Shown here: positions 6,628-15,239 of the stretch, in pieces
Layout of the letters: every line of letters starts with the position of its first letter
How positions within the stretch are numbered: the first letter of the stretch is position 1
NCBI GenBank assembly: GCA_036826295.1
Contig: DAISWO010000005.1
Coordinates: forward strand, 1 to 47,518
Source: DAISWO01 sp036826295
Lineage (GTDB): Bacteria; Patescibacteriota; Saccharimonadia; Saccharimonadales; JAGQNJ01
Length of the DNA stretch: 47,518 bases
Direction of reading: 5' to 3'
The notes under the pieces: model-generated
The model's input: the letters and a program-made list of their open reading frames with translations, nothing else
Told to the model about the DNA's origin: nothing
Database searches by the model: none
Position numbers and translations under genes: made by a program

Positions 6628-9516
6628 ATGAAACGCTATAATCCTAAAGAGATAGAGCCCAAGTGGCAAAAAAAATGGGAAGCTGATAGCGTATACAAGG
6701 CTGATTTGAATAGCCAAAAGCCTAAATACATTGCCATGAGTATGTTTAATTACCCAAGTGGAGCAGGTATCCATATAGGACATGCTATGAATTACACTAT
6801 TCCCGATGTTATGGCTAGATTTAAACGCCAACAGGGATATGAGAGTTATCATCCGGTAGGTTGGGATAGTTTTGGCTTACCAGCAGAAAACTATGCGATT
6901 AAAGTTGGGGTTTCGCCACAACAATCCATGGCTACTATTATCCCAAATTATCACAAGCAATATAAAGCCATGGGTTGGAGTAATGACTGGAGTAAAGAAA
7001 TTACCACCCATGATCCGTTGTACTACAAATGGTCGCAATGGATTTTTAGCGAGATGTATCGAGATGGGTTGGCTTATCAAGATGCTCGTATGCAGTGGTG
7101 GTGTGAAAAATGTCAAACAGTGCTTGCCAACGAGCAAGTGATTGACGCAAAATGCTGGCGACATGATGGGAAAGACGACCCGATTGTTGAGAAAAAAGAA
7201 GTAAAACAGTGGTTTTTCAAGATTACCGATTACGCTGATGAATTGTTAGAAGCCACAGATGATCTAGACTGGACGGATAGCGTCAAACTAGCTCAAAAAA
7301 ATTGGATTGGTAAGAGCGTTGGAGCAGAAATTACCTTTGCGGTTGACGATAGCGATGAAGTAGTTACCGTCTTCACAACTCGCCCGGACACGTTATTCGG
7401 TGCTACTTTTATGGTTTTGGCTCCTGAGCATGAATTAGTTAGCCAAATCACAAGTAAAGAGAATCAAGAAAAAGTCGAAGAGTATGTCAAAGAAAGCACT
7501 AAAAAGACAGAGATCGAAAGGCAGGCTAACAAAGAAAAAACTGGTGTTTTTACCGGAGCCTATGCGATTAATCCAGTAAACAATGAAAAGATTCCTATTT
7601 GGATTGCAGACTATGTTTTAACTGGTTATGGTACTGGCGCAATTATGGCAGTTCCTGCGCACGATGAACGCGATCTTGCTTTTGCCCGAAAATTTGAATT
7701 ACCCGTCCGACAAGTGATTGCAGACTGCCTCACCGATATAAGTAACCCACCTCAAGATGGCAAAAAAGTAGTTTCGCGACGGGTTGTATGCATGGTTACA
7801 GAGCATCCGGATGAAAATAAATTATTAATATGTAAACCACATGGCGGGGCAAATTGGTCACCAGTCATGGGCGGAATTGACGAAGGTGAGTCAGTAGCGG
7901 AAGCCGCTAAAAGAGAATTGTTAGAAGAAACTGGCTATACGGACAGTCAAGTCGTTGAAGTCAAGGATTACGAGTTTTTATCAGAGTTTTTTGCATCACA
8001 TAAAGACGAAAATAGAATCGCCCATGTTCAGACGGTGTACGTAAAGCTAGGTTCGCTAAAGCAAGATATGACCCGCGCAGTCGACGCTGATAAACAAGAA
8101 TTTCGCTGGGTTAGCGAAGAAGAGTATCACCAAGAAAAAAGCACAGGTGGCATGCAAGAAGTGCTTGATGCTGGACTTGGTAAACAAATGCCGATGGTGT
8201 TTGAGGGCCGATTGATTAATTCGGCCGCCTATGATGGTCTTTCGGCCAGTGAAGCTAGAGAGAGGGTGACGCGGGACCTTGAGAAAAATGGGGTGGCTAA
8301 ATCAGTTACGAACTACCGAATGCGAGACTGGAGTATTAGTCGTCAGCGTTATTGGGGTGCGCCTATCCCAATCATTAACTGTGATGAATGTGGACCAGTT
8401 TTGGTCCCAGATGCTGATTTGCCAGTGGTCTTGCCAGAGCTAGAGGATTTTAAGCCTAGTGGTGATGGCCGTAGTGCTCTTGCTCGAGCCAAGGATTGGC
8501 TGAAAGTTGATTGTCCGAAGTGTGGTGGTCCTGCCGAACGCGAAACCGATACTCTCGATACGTATATTGATAGTAGTTGGTACATGCTACGCTACTTTGA
8601 TCCAAAAAATAGCGAAAAGATTTTTGATAGCAAAATTACAAATAGATGGATGCCGATAGATTTTTATAATGGTGCAGATCATGCAACGGCACACCTATTG
8701 TACGCGAGGTTCGTAACAAGGTTTTTGCATAATAAGGGCTTAGTAGATAATCCAGAGCCATTTAAGAAGTTTTTGTTTAACGGAAAAGTTACGGCTCAGG
8801 ATGGTCAAATGTTTAGCAAAAGTAAAGGTAATGGTGTAGATCCGCTAGAAATCATAGATCAAGGTTATGGCGCCGATGCACTGCGTACGTATCTAATGTT
8901 TGCAGCACCTTTAGAGCTTTGGGCTAAGTGGGACCCAAGAGGAGTACCGGCAACTCATCGGTTTTTGTCCAGACTTTGGAATTTGGTTCAGGAATATCTT
9001 GATAGCACAGATAAAGAGGCCAGCGATTCTATAAAAAACCAGCTACTCAGGCTAACAAATCACATGATTAAAAAAATGACAGAGGATATTGAGGAGAATC
9101 GGTATAACACGGCGATTGCTACCGCAATGGGAACGCTGAACGAACTATACAAGTTAAAAGTAGATAATCTAGCAAAAGACGAGTTATGGTTGACAGTAAT
9201 AAAAAATTGCATTGCTTGCATAGCTCCGTTTGCGCCTCATATCGCTGACGAGCTTTGGCACCAACTCGGCAATAAGAATAGTGTCCATTTGGATAGCTGG
9301 CCAAAGTGGGATGAAAAATTCTTAGTAAAGGAATCGGTGAATATTGCCGTACAGGTTAATGGAAAATTGAGAGCAAATATTTCTGTGCCGATAGACTCTG
9401 GCGAAAGTACAGTAGTGGATACTGCTAAAAAAGATGAAAAAATTAAGAAATACGTATCGGGCGAACCGAAAAAGACGATCTTCGTAAAAAACAGATTAGT
9501 AAACTTTGTCGTATAA
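6628..9516 (+). CDS. leuS: Leucyl-tRNA synthetase with Nudix domain inserted in the editing region
   Basis: This class I synthetase charges tRNA-Leu. HIGH is at residues 49-52, the Zn-type WCEKC motif follows, and the KMSKS loop reads MFSKS at 728-732. The CP1 editing domain is present, with TTRPDT at 250-255 and GYGTGAIMAVPAHDERD at 333-349 including the conserved Asp346. The domain is interrupted at about residues 366-522. That segment carries a perfect Nudix box, GX5EX7REUXEEXGU, at residues 415-437 (GGIDEGE ... RELLEETGY). LeuRS sequence resumes with EGRLINS. The insertion explains the 962-residue length against the usual 800-880. The active-site and editing motifs are intact, so both activities are plausible. 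The ATG follows a -10 box by 9 bases. Confidence 0.96.
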   Translation: MKRYNPKEIEPKWQKKWEADSVYKADLNSQKPKYIAMSMFNYPSGAGIHIGHAMNYTIPDVMARFKRQQGYESYHPVGWDSFGLPAENYAIKVGVSPQQSMATIIPNYHKQYKAMGWSNDWSKEITTHDPLYYKWSQWIFSEMYRDGLAYQDARMQWWCEKCQTVLANEQVIDAKCWRHDGKDDPIVEKKEVKQWFFKITDYADELLEATDDLDWTDSVKLAQKNWIGKSVGAEITFAVDDSDEVVTVFTTRPDTLFGATFMVLAPEHELVSQITSKENQEKVEEYVKESTKKTEIERQANKEKTGVFTGAYAINPVNNEKIPIWIADYVLTGYGTGAIMAVPAHDERDLAFARKFELPVRQVIADCLTDISNPPQDGKKVVSRRVVCMVTEHPDENKLLICKPHGGANWSPVMGGIDEGESVAEAAKRELLEETGYTDSQVVEVKDYEFLSEFFASHKDENRIAHVQTVYVKLGSLKQDMTRAVDADKQEFRWVSEEEYHQEKSTGGMQEVLDAGLGKQMPMVFEGRLINSAAYDGLSASEARERVTRDLEKNGVAKSVTNYRMRDWSISRQRYWGAPIPIINCDECGPVLVPDADLPVVLPELEDFKPSGDGRSALARAKDWLKVDCPKCGGPAERETDTLDTYIDSSWYMLRYFDPKNSEKIFDSKITNRWMPIDFYNGADHATAHLLYARFVTRFLHNKGLVDNPEPFKKFLFNGKVTAQDGQMFSKSKGNGVDPLEIIDQGYGADALRTYLMFAAPLELWAKWDPRGVPATHRFLSRLWNLVQEYLDSTDKEASDSIKNQLLRLTNHMIKKMTEDIEENRYNTAIATAMGTLNELYKLKVDNLAKDELWLTVIKNCIACIAPFAPHIADELWHQLGNKNSVHLDSWPKWDEKFLVKESVNIAVQVNGKLRANISVPIDSGESTVVDTAKKDEKIKKYVSGEPKKTIFVKNRLVNFVV
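7721..8196 (+). other. Nudix hydrolase domain inserted in leuS
   Basis: The segment codes for about 157 residues that replace a short loop between two pieces of the LeuRS CP1 editing domain. Its N-terminal half has strands (VVSRRVVCMVTEH, KLLICKPHG), then WSPVMGG and the full Nudix box, then a C-terminal EFRWVSEEE stretch. This order is that of a complete Nudix fold. The substrate cannot be told from sequence. Borders are approximate. Confidence 0.9.
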
Positions 9517-9520
9517 AGTC

Positions 9521-9549
9521 TTGCGACAGAGGTAGTTTTGTGCTAGAGT
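9521..9549 (+). promoter_or_regulatory. Promoter of rpmF
   Basis: TTGCGA (9521-9526) and TAGAGT (9544-9549) are separated by 17 bases, just after the leuS stop and about 30 bases before the rpmF start. Confidence 0.45.
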
Positions 9550-9580
9550 TAATCGAACTAGCAAATATTAAGGAGATTAA

Positions 9581-9739
9581 ATGGGAAAACCAAAAAAGCG
9601 AACCAGTCCAAGACGTACAGGCACTAGGCGAAGTCATTTGACGCTTAAGTTGGCTCGTAAGGTTAACGCTAAGTCTCCGGTTAAGGTATACACAACAAAA
9701 AGAGAGTCTGCAAAAAAAGCAGAATCTACTGCAAAATAG
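9581..9739 (+). CDS. rpmF: Ribosomal protein bL32
   Basis: This short gene codes for 52 residues. The N-terminal half (PKKRTSPRRTGTRRSH) is the bL32 signature: a basic, Arg/Lys/Ser-rich tail that threads into the large ribosomal subunit, followed by LTLKLARK. The C-terminal half has no cysteines, so this is a zinc-independent form lacking the CxxC pairs of classical bL32. A strong AAGGAG site lies 5 bases before the ATG, unlike many leaderless neighbours. Confidence 0.88.
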   Translation: MGKPKKRTSPRRTGTRRSHLTLKLARKVNAKSPVKVYTTKRESAKKAESTAK

Positions 9740-9752
9740 CCCAAAATTAAGC

Positions 9753-9758
9753 TATAAT
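9753..9758 (+). promoter_or_regulatory. -10 box of the nusB operon
   Basis: TATAAT lies 41 bases before the nusB ATG, in the short spacer after rpmF. No clear -35 box was found. Confidence 0.35.
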
Positions 9759-9799
9759 TGTAGTTAGTTACGAATTGAACGGAATTTAACAAATCATAT

Positions 9800-10294
9800 A
9801 TGAGCGCTAATCGCCACCTAGGAAGAATCGTTGTTTTGCAAACTCTCTTTGAACAAGAGTTTAGGCAAAGCTGTGAAGATAAGAATCTAAATCTCGATGA
9901 GGTGATAGATCGTAATATCAAAAGATATAAAAAAGCACTCAAAGATACCGAGTTTGTTAAAAAAACAGTCAAAGGCATAGTCAAGCACCAATCCGTGCTC
10001 GACGAAATGCTTCAACCTCTAGCACCGGAATGGCCGATTGAGCACATTGCTAGAATGGATAGACTGATACTCCGCATAGGCGCCTACGAATTATTGTTCA
10101 ATCAGGATAAGATCCCTGCAAAAGTTGCTATAAACGAGTCAGTAGAACTGGCAAAAGCTTTTGGTGGAGATAACTCCTCAAAGTTTATTAACGGTGTGTT
10201 AGGCTCGCTTTATCGCGAACACGGCACAGACGAAGAGCCAGACGGAGTAACTACTGATAAGCCCAAGAAAGAATCGAGTAAGAATAATGAATAG
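9800..10294 (+). CDS. nusB: Transcription antitermination factor NusB
   Basis: NusB binds boxA RNA with ribosomal protein S10 to support antitermination on rRNA operons. The 164-residue helical protein shows the family order: RxxxLQTLFEQEF near the N-terminus, a central RMDRLILRIGAYELLF helix, then IPAKVAINESVELAKAFGGDNSSKFINGVLG, the most conserved NusB stretch. A ~20-residue charged tail (EEPDGVTTDKPKKESSKNNE) extends past the normal end. It overlaps the next gene by 8 bases, so they are likely cotranslated with rnc downstream. Confidence 0.93.
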   Translation: MSANRHLGRIVVLQTLFEQEFRQSCEDKNLNLDEVIDRNIKRYKKALKDTEFVKKTVKGIVKHQSVLDEMLQPLAPEWPIEHIARMDRLILRIGAYELLFNQDKIPAKVAINESVELAKAFGGDNSSKFINGVLGSLYREHGTDEEPDGVTTDKPKKESSKNNE

Positions 10295-10784
10295 ACCAAA
10301 GCCAATACAAGGATTTAAGCGGTTCGTACACCGTCAGCCGGCAATCAAAGAGGTTCTAAAAGAACCGACTGCCGGTGGTGTGGTGTATCGTCATAATCCA
10401 CAGACAAAAAAACCTGAGATTCTGCTTATTCAAGACGCCAAAGATCGTTGGACTATCCCCAAAGGACATATAGAGGAGGGTGAAACATCTAAAGAAACTG
10501 CGGAGCGCGAGATTATGGAAGAAACAGGACTAAAAAAAGTCAAAGTGCTCAATTGGCTGGGTAAAATTAACTTTCAATATCGTCGCAAACAAAGTCTAGT
10601 GCTTATGACTACAGACATATTTTTAGTAGAGGCGCAGGGTGATACTAATGATATTACGCCTGAAGAATGGATGAATGGAATCAAATGGTTCAGTACCAGC
10701 GAAGCTTTAGAGAAGATTGAATATGAAGACATTGGCAAATTGATTCTAGTTAGCCTAAAACAGATAAGAGAAGCGAAGGCCTAA
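10287..10784 (+). CDS. Nudix hydrolase
   Basis: The 165-residue protein has a full Nudix box at residues 60-82 (GHIEEGE ... REIMEETGL) preceded by DRWTIPKG, a WxxPKG pattern common in diadenosine-polyphosphate and NDP-type Nudix enzymes. The fold hydrolyses nucleoside diphosphates linked to another moiety; the substrate is not determined. It lies between nusB (8-base overlap) and rnc (9-base gap), so it may act in RNA or nucleotide housekeeping. This is a second Nudix domain within 3 kb of the one in leuS. Confidence 0.9.
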   Translation: MNRPKPIQGFKRFVHRQPAIKEVLKEPTAGGVVYRHNPQTKKPEILLIQDAKDRWTIPKGHIEEGETSKETAEREIMEETGLKKVKVLNWLGKINFQYRRKQSLVLMTTDIFLVEAQGDTNDITPEEWMNGIKWFSTSEALEKIEYEDIGKLILVSLKQIREAKA

Positions 10785-10793
10785 ACTTTAGCT

Positions 10794-11489
10794 ATGCAGA
10801 AACAGCCGTACATAGATTTTGCAAAAGACAATAAAGTTGATTTTAATAACATTGACTTGTTGATCACCGCTTTTACTCATAGATCGTATGTTAATGAACA
10901 CCGAAAGAGTGTAAAAACACATAATGAACGACTAGAATTTTTAGGTGACGCCGTTCTAGAGCTAGTTGTTACAGAATATTTATATACTAACCACCAAGAA
11001 GCTGAGGGAATCTTGACTAATTGGCGCAGTGCGTTAGTCCGGACTGAGAGTATCGGCAAGGCTGCCCACAGATTAGAGTTTGAGCCACTGCTCCGACTAA
11101 GTAAGGGTGAGAAGATGGGCACCGAACGCGCTCGAGCCCAAATATTAGCTAATGCCTACGAAGCCGTGATTGGAGCAATTTATATTGATCAGGGTTATGA
11201 CAGCGCAAAGCTTTTTATAACTGAAAGTTTGATAACAACTTTTGACGAGATACTCGAGACCGGCTCTTGGATGGACCCGAAGTCACACTTTCAGGAACAG
11301 GCTCAAAGCAAAGATAGCCAGACACCTGTCTATCGAGTAATTAGTGAAGTAGGCCCGGATCACGACAAGATATTTACTGTCGGCGTCTACGTTAATAACA
11401 AACTAGTTGGCAAAGGCTCTGGCCCGAGCAAACAAATGGGGCAACAAAAAGCAGCCCAAGCAGCCCTCGAAAAATACTCGTCCAAATAG
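10794..11489 (+). CDS. rnc: Ribonuclease III
   Basis: RNase III cuts double-stranded RNA, including rRNA precursors. The catalytic signature ERLEFLGDAVLEL lies at residues 45-57 with Glu48 and Asp52 as metal ligands. ANAYEAVIGAIYIDQG supplies the second acidic pair, and a double-stranded RNA-binding domain fills residues about 155-230 (SHFQEQAQS ... GPSKQMGQQKAAQAALE). The length of 231 residues is normal. It is the third gene of a nusB-Nudix-rnc operon. Confidence 0.96.
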   Translation: MQKQPYIDFAKDNKVDFNNIDLLITAFTHRSYVNEHRKSVKTHNERLEFLGDAVLELVVTEYLYTNHQEAEGILTNWRSALVRTESIGKAAHRLEFEPLLRLSKGEKMGTERARAQILANAYEAVIGAIYIDQGYDSAKLFITESLITTFDEILETGSWMDPKSHFQEQAQSKDSQTPVYRVISEVGPDHDKIFTVGVYVNNKLVGKGSGPSKQMGQQKAAQAALEKYSSK

Positions 11490-11518
11490 TTGACATCTAA
11501 CCTGCTCGCGCATATTAT
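11490..11518 (+). promoter_or_regulatory. Promoter of the pilin-like gene
   Basis: A consensus TTGACA (11490-11495) and TATTAT (11513-11518) are spaced by 17 bases, immediately after the rnc stop and about 36 bases before the next ATG. Confidence 0.7.
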
Positions 11519-11553
11519 TAGTCATAAGCGCAATTAAAAAAGGAAAACAAACA

Positions 11554-12105
11554 ATGAAAAAACTAAATAACAAAGGCTTTGGACATATCGAGATATTTAT
11601 TCTAGTAGCTGTGGTTGCAGTGACTGCATTGATTGGCGGTTTTGTATGGCAGAACTCTAAGAGTAAAGATTCTAGTGCGGATACAGTAGTAAAAGAATCT
11701 TCATCCAGAACAGGTATTAAAAGAGTAGGAAAGTATAAGGGGGTACAGATTTATGCCTGTAGGGCCAGCTCTAAGCCTCGTGATGGAGTTAAAATTAAAG
11801 CCACTAATGACGGCAGTAGTAGCTTGCGTAGAGGCATTTATGTAAAGGTCAATGGGCCGAATGGAACTACCCCAGAGGATAAAACAACTCATCTTCATCC
11901 AAACGGAGATTATGTTGCTAATTGGTTTCAGTACCCCAATCCGTCTTACAAGTGGTATAAGTTTAATAGTAAGATTTGGTTAGCAAAAAACTTTAACGGT
12001 AAAAACAAAAACCCACTTGTAGTCTTACATATCTCTCCTCTTAATGGCGAGAAGAACCACAATCTTCCAGACATTAGGTTCAAGAACCTAAATCTCTGTT
12101 CGTAA
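11554..12105 (+). CDS. Type IV pilin-like secreted protein
   Basis: The N-terminus has the plan of a class III/type IV prepilin: a short basic leader (MKKLNNKG), a cleavage-type Gly8/Phe9, Glu13 at the +5 position, and a hydrophobic helix over residues about 14-33. The remaining ~150 residues form a hydrophilic domain with two cysteines (in YACRAS and at the penultimate position) that could pair. No known minor-pilin subfamily was recognised and no pilus machinery lies in the window. A consensus promoter and an AAAAGG-type site precede it. Confidence 0.65.
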   Translation: MKKLNNKGFGHIEIFILVAVVAVTALIGGFVWQNSKSKDSSADTVVKESSSRTGIKRVGKYKGVQIYACRASSKPRDGVKIKATNDGSSSLRRGIYVKVNGPNGTTPEDKTTHLHPNGDYVANWFQYPNPSYKWYKFNSKIWLAKNFNGKNKNPLVVLHISPLNGEKNHNLPDIRFKNLNLCS

Positions 12106-12125
12106 CAATCAAATATCCTAATCTG

Positions 12126-12154
12126 TTGACATCAGGGGTGATTATCTGTAGAAT
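12126..12154 (+). promoter_or_regulatory. Promoter of the rpsP operon
   Basis: TTGACA (12126-12131) and TAGAAT (12149-12154) are separated by 17 bases, about 60 bases before the rpsP ATG. Confidence 0.65.
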
Positions 12155-12213
12155 AGCTTGGACTAGATTAATAAACTAAGTTGTTGCTAGAAAGAGAGAT
12201 AGATCAACCCATA

Positions 12214-12837
12214 ATGTTAGCTATTAGATTGCAAAGAACAGGAAGAAAAGGACTAGCTCATTACCGAGTGATTGTCCAAGAAGCGCAAAAATCCCCCAAA
12301 AGCGGTCGCGTCGTTGCTAGAATTGGCCACTATAATCCGCATACTAAAGAAATTGTCGTAGATAAAGAACAAGCTGAAAAATTTATGAAAAATGGTGCCC
12401 AGCCATCTGATAAAGTCGCAAGACTATTTAAGGCAGAAAAGATCCAATTACCTGATTGGGTTGCTTTTGACGCGAATAAGAAACGCACAACTAAAAACAC
12501 TGAAAAACTCCGAAAGCATCAACCGGCAAAAGAAGAAGTTAAAGACGTGCCAGCAGCCGAAAAAGTCGATGAGAGTGAAGTGGCAACGGAAGCCAATCCT
12601 TCAGATGCGTCATCCGAGACTTCAGAAGAAGTAAAAGAATCACCTGCAGAAGCTGATGTTGCAGTAGCTGAACCATCTGAACCAGCTAAAGAAGATAAGC
12701 CAGACGAAGTTGATGAAAAGATTAGTGAACCAGAAGTAACTGAGCCTGAAGCAGTTGAGCCATCTGATGAAGAAGTTAAAGATACGCCTTCAGAAGAAAC
12801 TAGTACTGAGAAAAAAGAAGACAAGCCCAAAGCTTAG
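12214..12837 (+). CDS. rpsP: Ribosomal protein bS16 with long acidic tail
   Basis: Residues 1 to about 85 match bS16, a small-subunit assembly protein: MLAIRLQRTGRKG, HYRVIVQEAQKSPKSGR and RIGHYNPHTKE, then PSDKVARLF. A TTG at 12181 opens the frame earlier, but the family start is the ATG at 12214. After a basic linker (to about 105), a ~100-residue tail of Glu, Pro, Ala, Ser and Val follows, more than doubling the usual 80-90 residues. The tail is low-complexity, very acidic and probably disordered. The next gene, khpA, has a similar tail. The order rpsP-khpA-...-trmD is the common bacterial arrangement, with rimM not seen here. Confidence 0.93.
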   Translation: MLAIRLQRTGRKGLAHYRVIVQEAQKSPKSGRVVARIGHYNPHTKEIVVDKEQAEKFMKNGAQPSDKVARLFKAEKIQLPDWVAFDANKKRTTKNTEKLRKHQPAKEEVKDVPAAEKVDESEVATEANPSDASSETSEEVKESPAEADVAVAEPSEPAKEDKPDEVDEKISEPEVTEPEAVEPSDEEVKDTPSEETSTEKKEDKPKA

Positions 12838-12885
12838 TTTGTTATAATCGTAAATACAGCCAATAAATACCGAAATAAGGAGACA

Positions 12886-13398
12886 ATGATGAGCACTACC
12901 ATAGACGAACAGTTTGTAGAGTTTGTAGTAAAGAGTTTAGTAAGTAAACCAGATGCAGTTAGCATCAAACGTACAATTGATGAAAAGGGAGTACTGCTAG
13001 AGCTTACCGTAGACCCAGAGGATCTAGGTAGAGTGATTGGTAAGCGCGGAGCAGCCGCTCAGGCCCTACGGACACTTCTACGTGCTTTAGGGACAAAGAA
13101 TGACGCACGTTATAACCTCAAGATTGTTGATGTTGGTGGTGAACGTCCAAGACGCGAAGAACGTGATGACCGAGAAGAAAATAATAACAAAGCACCGAAA
13201 GCTAAAGCCGAAGAAAAACCTCAAGAAGACGAGGCAGTATCTATGCCAGCTGAAGAATCCACTGATGAAGTAGCCGAAGCTGAACCAGTATCAGAGCCAG
13301 AACCTGTTGCCGAAGAAGAACCTGAAGAAAAAGTAGCAGAATCAAGTTATGAAAAAACTCGTCGAGAACTCCAAGACCTAGACGACCTCGATATCTAG
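12886..13398 (+). CDS. khpA: KH-domain RNA-binding protein KhpA with acidic tail
   Basis: Residues 1 to about 85 form a single type-II KH domain with the GxxG loop (GKRG at 52-55 in GRVIGKRGAAAQALR), matching KhpA/YlqC, an RNA-binding protein that pairs with KhpB in Gram-positives. The domain is followed by an Arg/Glu patch and a ~80-residue Glu/Pro/Val/Ala-rich acidic tail ending in a short charged helix (YEKTRRELQDL). Typical KhpA proteins are about 75-90 residues, so the tail is unusual. AAGGAG precedes the start. ATGs at 12886 and 12889 are both possible. Confidence 0.9.
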   Translation: MMSTTIDEQFVEFVVKSLVSKPDAVSIKRTIDEKGVLLELTVDPEDLGRVIGKRGAAAQALRTLLRALGTKNDARYNLKIVDVGGERPRREERDDREENNNKAPKAKAEEKPQEDEAVSMPAEESTDEVAEAEPVSEPEPVAEEEPEEKVAESSYEKTRRELQDLDDLDI

Positions 13399-13430
13399 AA
13401 AATATCACTTGGAGTGGGAGAAGGTAGTAT

Positions 13431-15239
13431 ATGACCACCCCCGCAGAACTTTTGAACACCGATAGCCCACCACCTGAGCGTATGCATTTAGCAAACCTGG
13501 AAGCACAGAATGAGTACATCGAACGAGCGGTATATTGGTATCTTGAAGCGCTAGACCAACACGAGCGAGGTGAAGATATTGATGAATATTTACATATACT
13601 AGGTTGGGAACAGAATCATGGTCACTTTGGTAAACACCAAAGAACGCTTAAAGATCATGAAATTGATTTCATATTAGAAGGTAGGGGTACTGAAAATCCG
13701 AACTTCCATGGTCGACTGGCATTTGTAGCCTGTGATCGTAGTTTTGATAGTACCGCTGATAATCCAGCCTATAAACGGGCATATGAAGCGCATCAAAACG
13801 AAGAACCACTAGATGAGCCTACAACGGCTTTTCGTGAAATTTTAAAAATAATAAATTCTGATTCTGGACACACCGATAGGCTTATGTATGCCGATAAGAT
13901 TACAAGTGACCTAGATGAGATGTTTGAACCAGACGGTAAGAAGCATGATCAGCTTGATGAACTCCATGTAGAGATGATTGATCTGTGCTTGCAACTAAAC
14001 GAGCCCGTTCTGGCTAGCTACTTTGTCGACCAAATTGATGACTTAGGATTGCGCGTAGGCTTATATTTCAGAAGCGTTAAAACCTTAAACGCCGCTGCGT
14101 TTGCTGTATTAGAGCGCCTCGGTGATATGCGCCAGGCTTTGCAAGATAACCCGCAAATGCTGAGTGAATTTTTAATCCGCGAGATAAGTATATTCGGCGA
14201 TAAAGTCGCAAACCTAGAGACTAATGTTGACGAAGTCTTAACTATGGCTAGCGATCCGGCTATCTTCAGTCAAACAGAAAGTAACCTAGATAACAACTCT
14301 TTTGTAGTTGGTTTGCCTGACCGCATCGCGCGCACTCTAAAAAATGGACGCCTGGCAAGCGCAAACAGTATACGTCTAAAATTAGCTAAGGCTCTAATGA
14401 ATGTTAGGCCCGACTTGGCGGAATCAGTCATACAAACTATACCTGTTGAGGCTGGCAGATACCACAAAGACTTTCAAGATAGCAAGATTTTCCATCTAGC
14501 CTATAATGGCCAGCTAACCCGCAAACAAAGAAGAGCACTAAAACGCAAAATCCGAAAGTCTAGGGATACTGTTGAGAAAGAACATTACCAAAGGGATTTA
14601 GATCTGGATCAACAAAAGAAAGACGAGGCTAAAGGCGGAGTTGAGGCCGATCGACAGCCGTATGATGGGCCACGTATGTCAGACTTAAAGATGTTTTCAG
14701 GACGCGGAAATATGTTGATGCGTTTTTACGAGGCAATTTCACTAGATAGTCATGAGCAAAGCGAACGAATATTCCAAGAAGTATTAGCTAGTCCGAGCCG
14801 TAGTAAAGTCGAAAAGTCTCTCGCCGCACTAGCTATGGCAGGTACCTTTGAGAGAACCAGCGAACAACAAGACCAACTAGTCAGTCAGGTTAACAGCGAT
14901 CTCGATGTTTTAGCAAAAAGTTTGCCAATAATGGGAAACACTTACGCTGACATCGTAGATAGGTCTGAACACCGACAAGGTGTTAATGCAGATACAACAC
15001 CAGTGTTTAAAGAGATCGGTCGTGTAATTGATCCGGTGAGAAGACTAGAATTACTTACTCGATTCGCCGAGATTCAAGCCGTTCAAGATACTTCAGCAGG
15101 AAGTGTTTGGAATGACTTACGTACTCAAGTACAACAAACCTACGCTCAGATAGTTAATAGTGGTGAACATGTTGACGCTGAATCTTCAGTAGCAAGATTG
15201 TCTGGCATAGGTATTGAAATAAAATCAGTTGGTGTCTGA
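13431..15239 (+). CDS. Large soluble helical protein, function unknown
   Basis: The 602-residue product has no signal peptide or membrane segment and looks largely alpha-helical and acidic, with a basic central stretch (about residues 360-390, KQRRALKRKIRKS). I do not recognise a domain. It occupies the place between khpA and trmD where many bacteria carry rimM, and it starts 32 bases after khpA behind a GGGAGAAGG ribosome-binding site, so it is probably in the rpsP operon. The N-terminal part has a TPR-like feel (YWYLEALDQHERGEDIDEY), but this is only an impression. Confidence 0.75.
   Translation: MTTPAELLNTDSPPPERMHLANLEAQNEYIERAVYWYLEALDQHERGEDIDEYLHILGWEQNHGHFGKHQRTLKDHEIDFILEGRGTENPNFHGRLAFVACDRSFDSTADNPAYKRAYEAHQNEEPLDEPTTAFREILKIINSDSGHTDRLMYADKITSDLDEMFEPDGKKHDQLDELHVEMIDLCLQLNEPVLASYFVDQIDDLGLRVGLYFRSVKTLNAAAFAVLERLGDMRQALQDNPQMLSEFLIREISIFGDKVANLETNVDEVLTMASDPAIFSQTESNLDNNSFVVGLPDRIARTLKNGRLASANSIRLKLAKALMNVRPDLAESVIQTIPVEAGRYHKDFQDSKIFHLAYNGQLTRKQRRALKRKIRKSRDTVEKEHYQRDLDLDQQKKDEAKGGVEADRQPYDGPRMSDLKMFSGRGNMLMRFYEAISLDSHEQSERIFQEVLASPSRSKVEKSLAALAMAGTFERTSEQQDQLVSQVNSDLDVLAKSLPIMGNTYADIVDRSEHRQGVNADTTPVFKEIGRVIDPVRRLELLTRFAEIQAVQDTSAGSVWNDLRTQVQQTYAQIVNSGEHVDAESSVARLSGIGIEIKSVGV

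Noticed and set aside
12519..12830. Ser/Thr/Gly-rich open frame on the minus strand opposite the bS16 tail
   Set aside because: It mirrors the Glu/Ala/Pro codons of the real acidic tail and has no ribosome-binding site.
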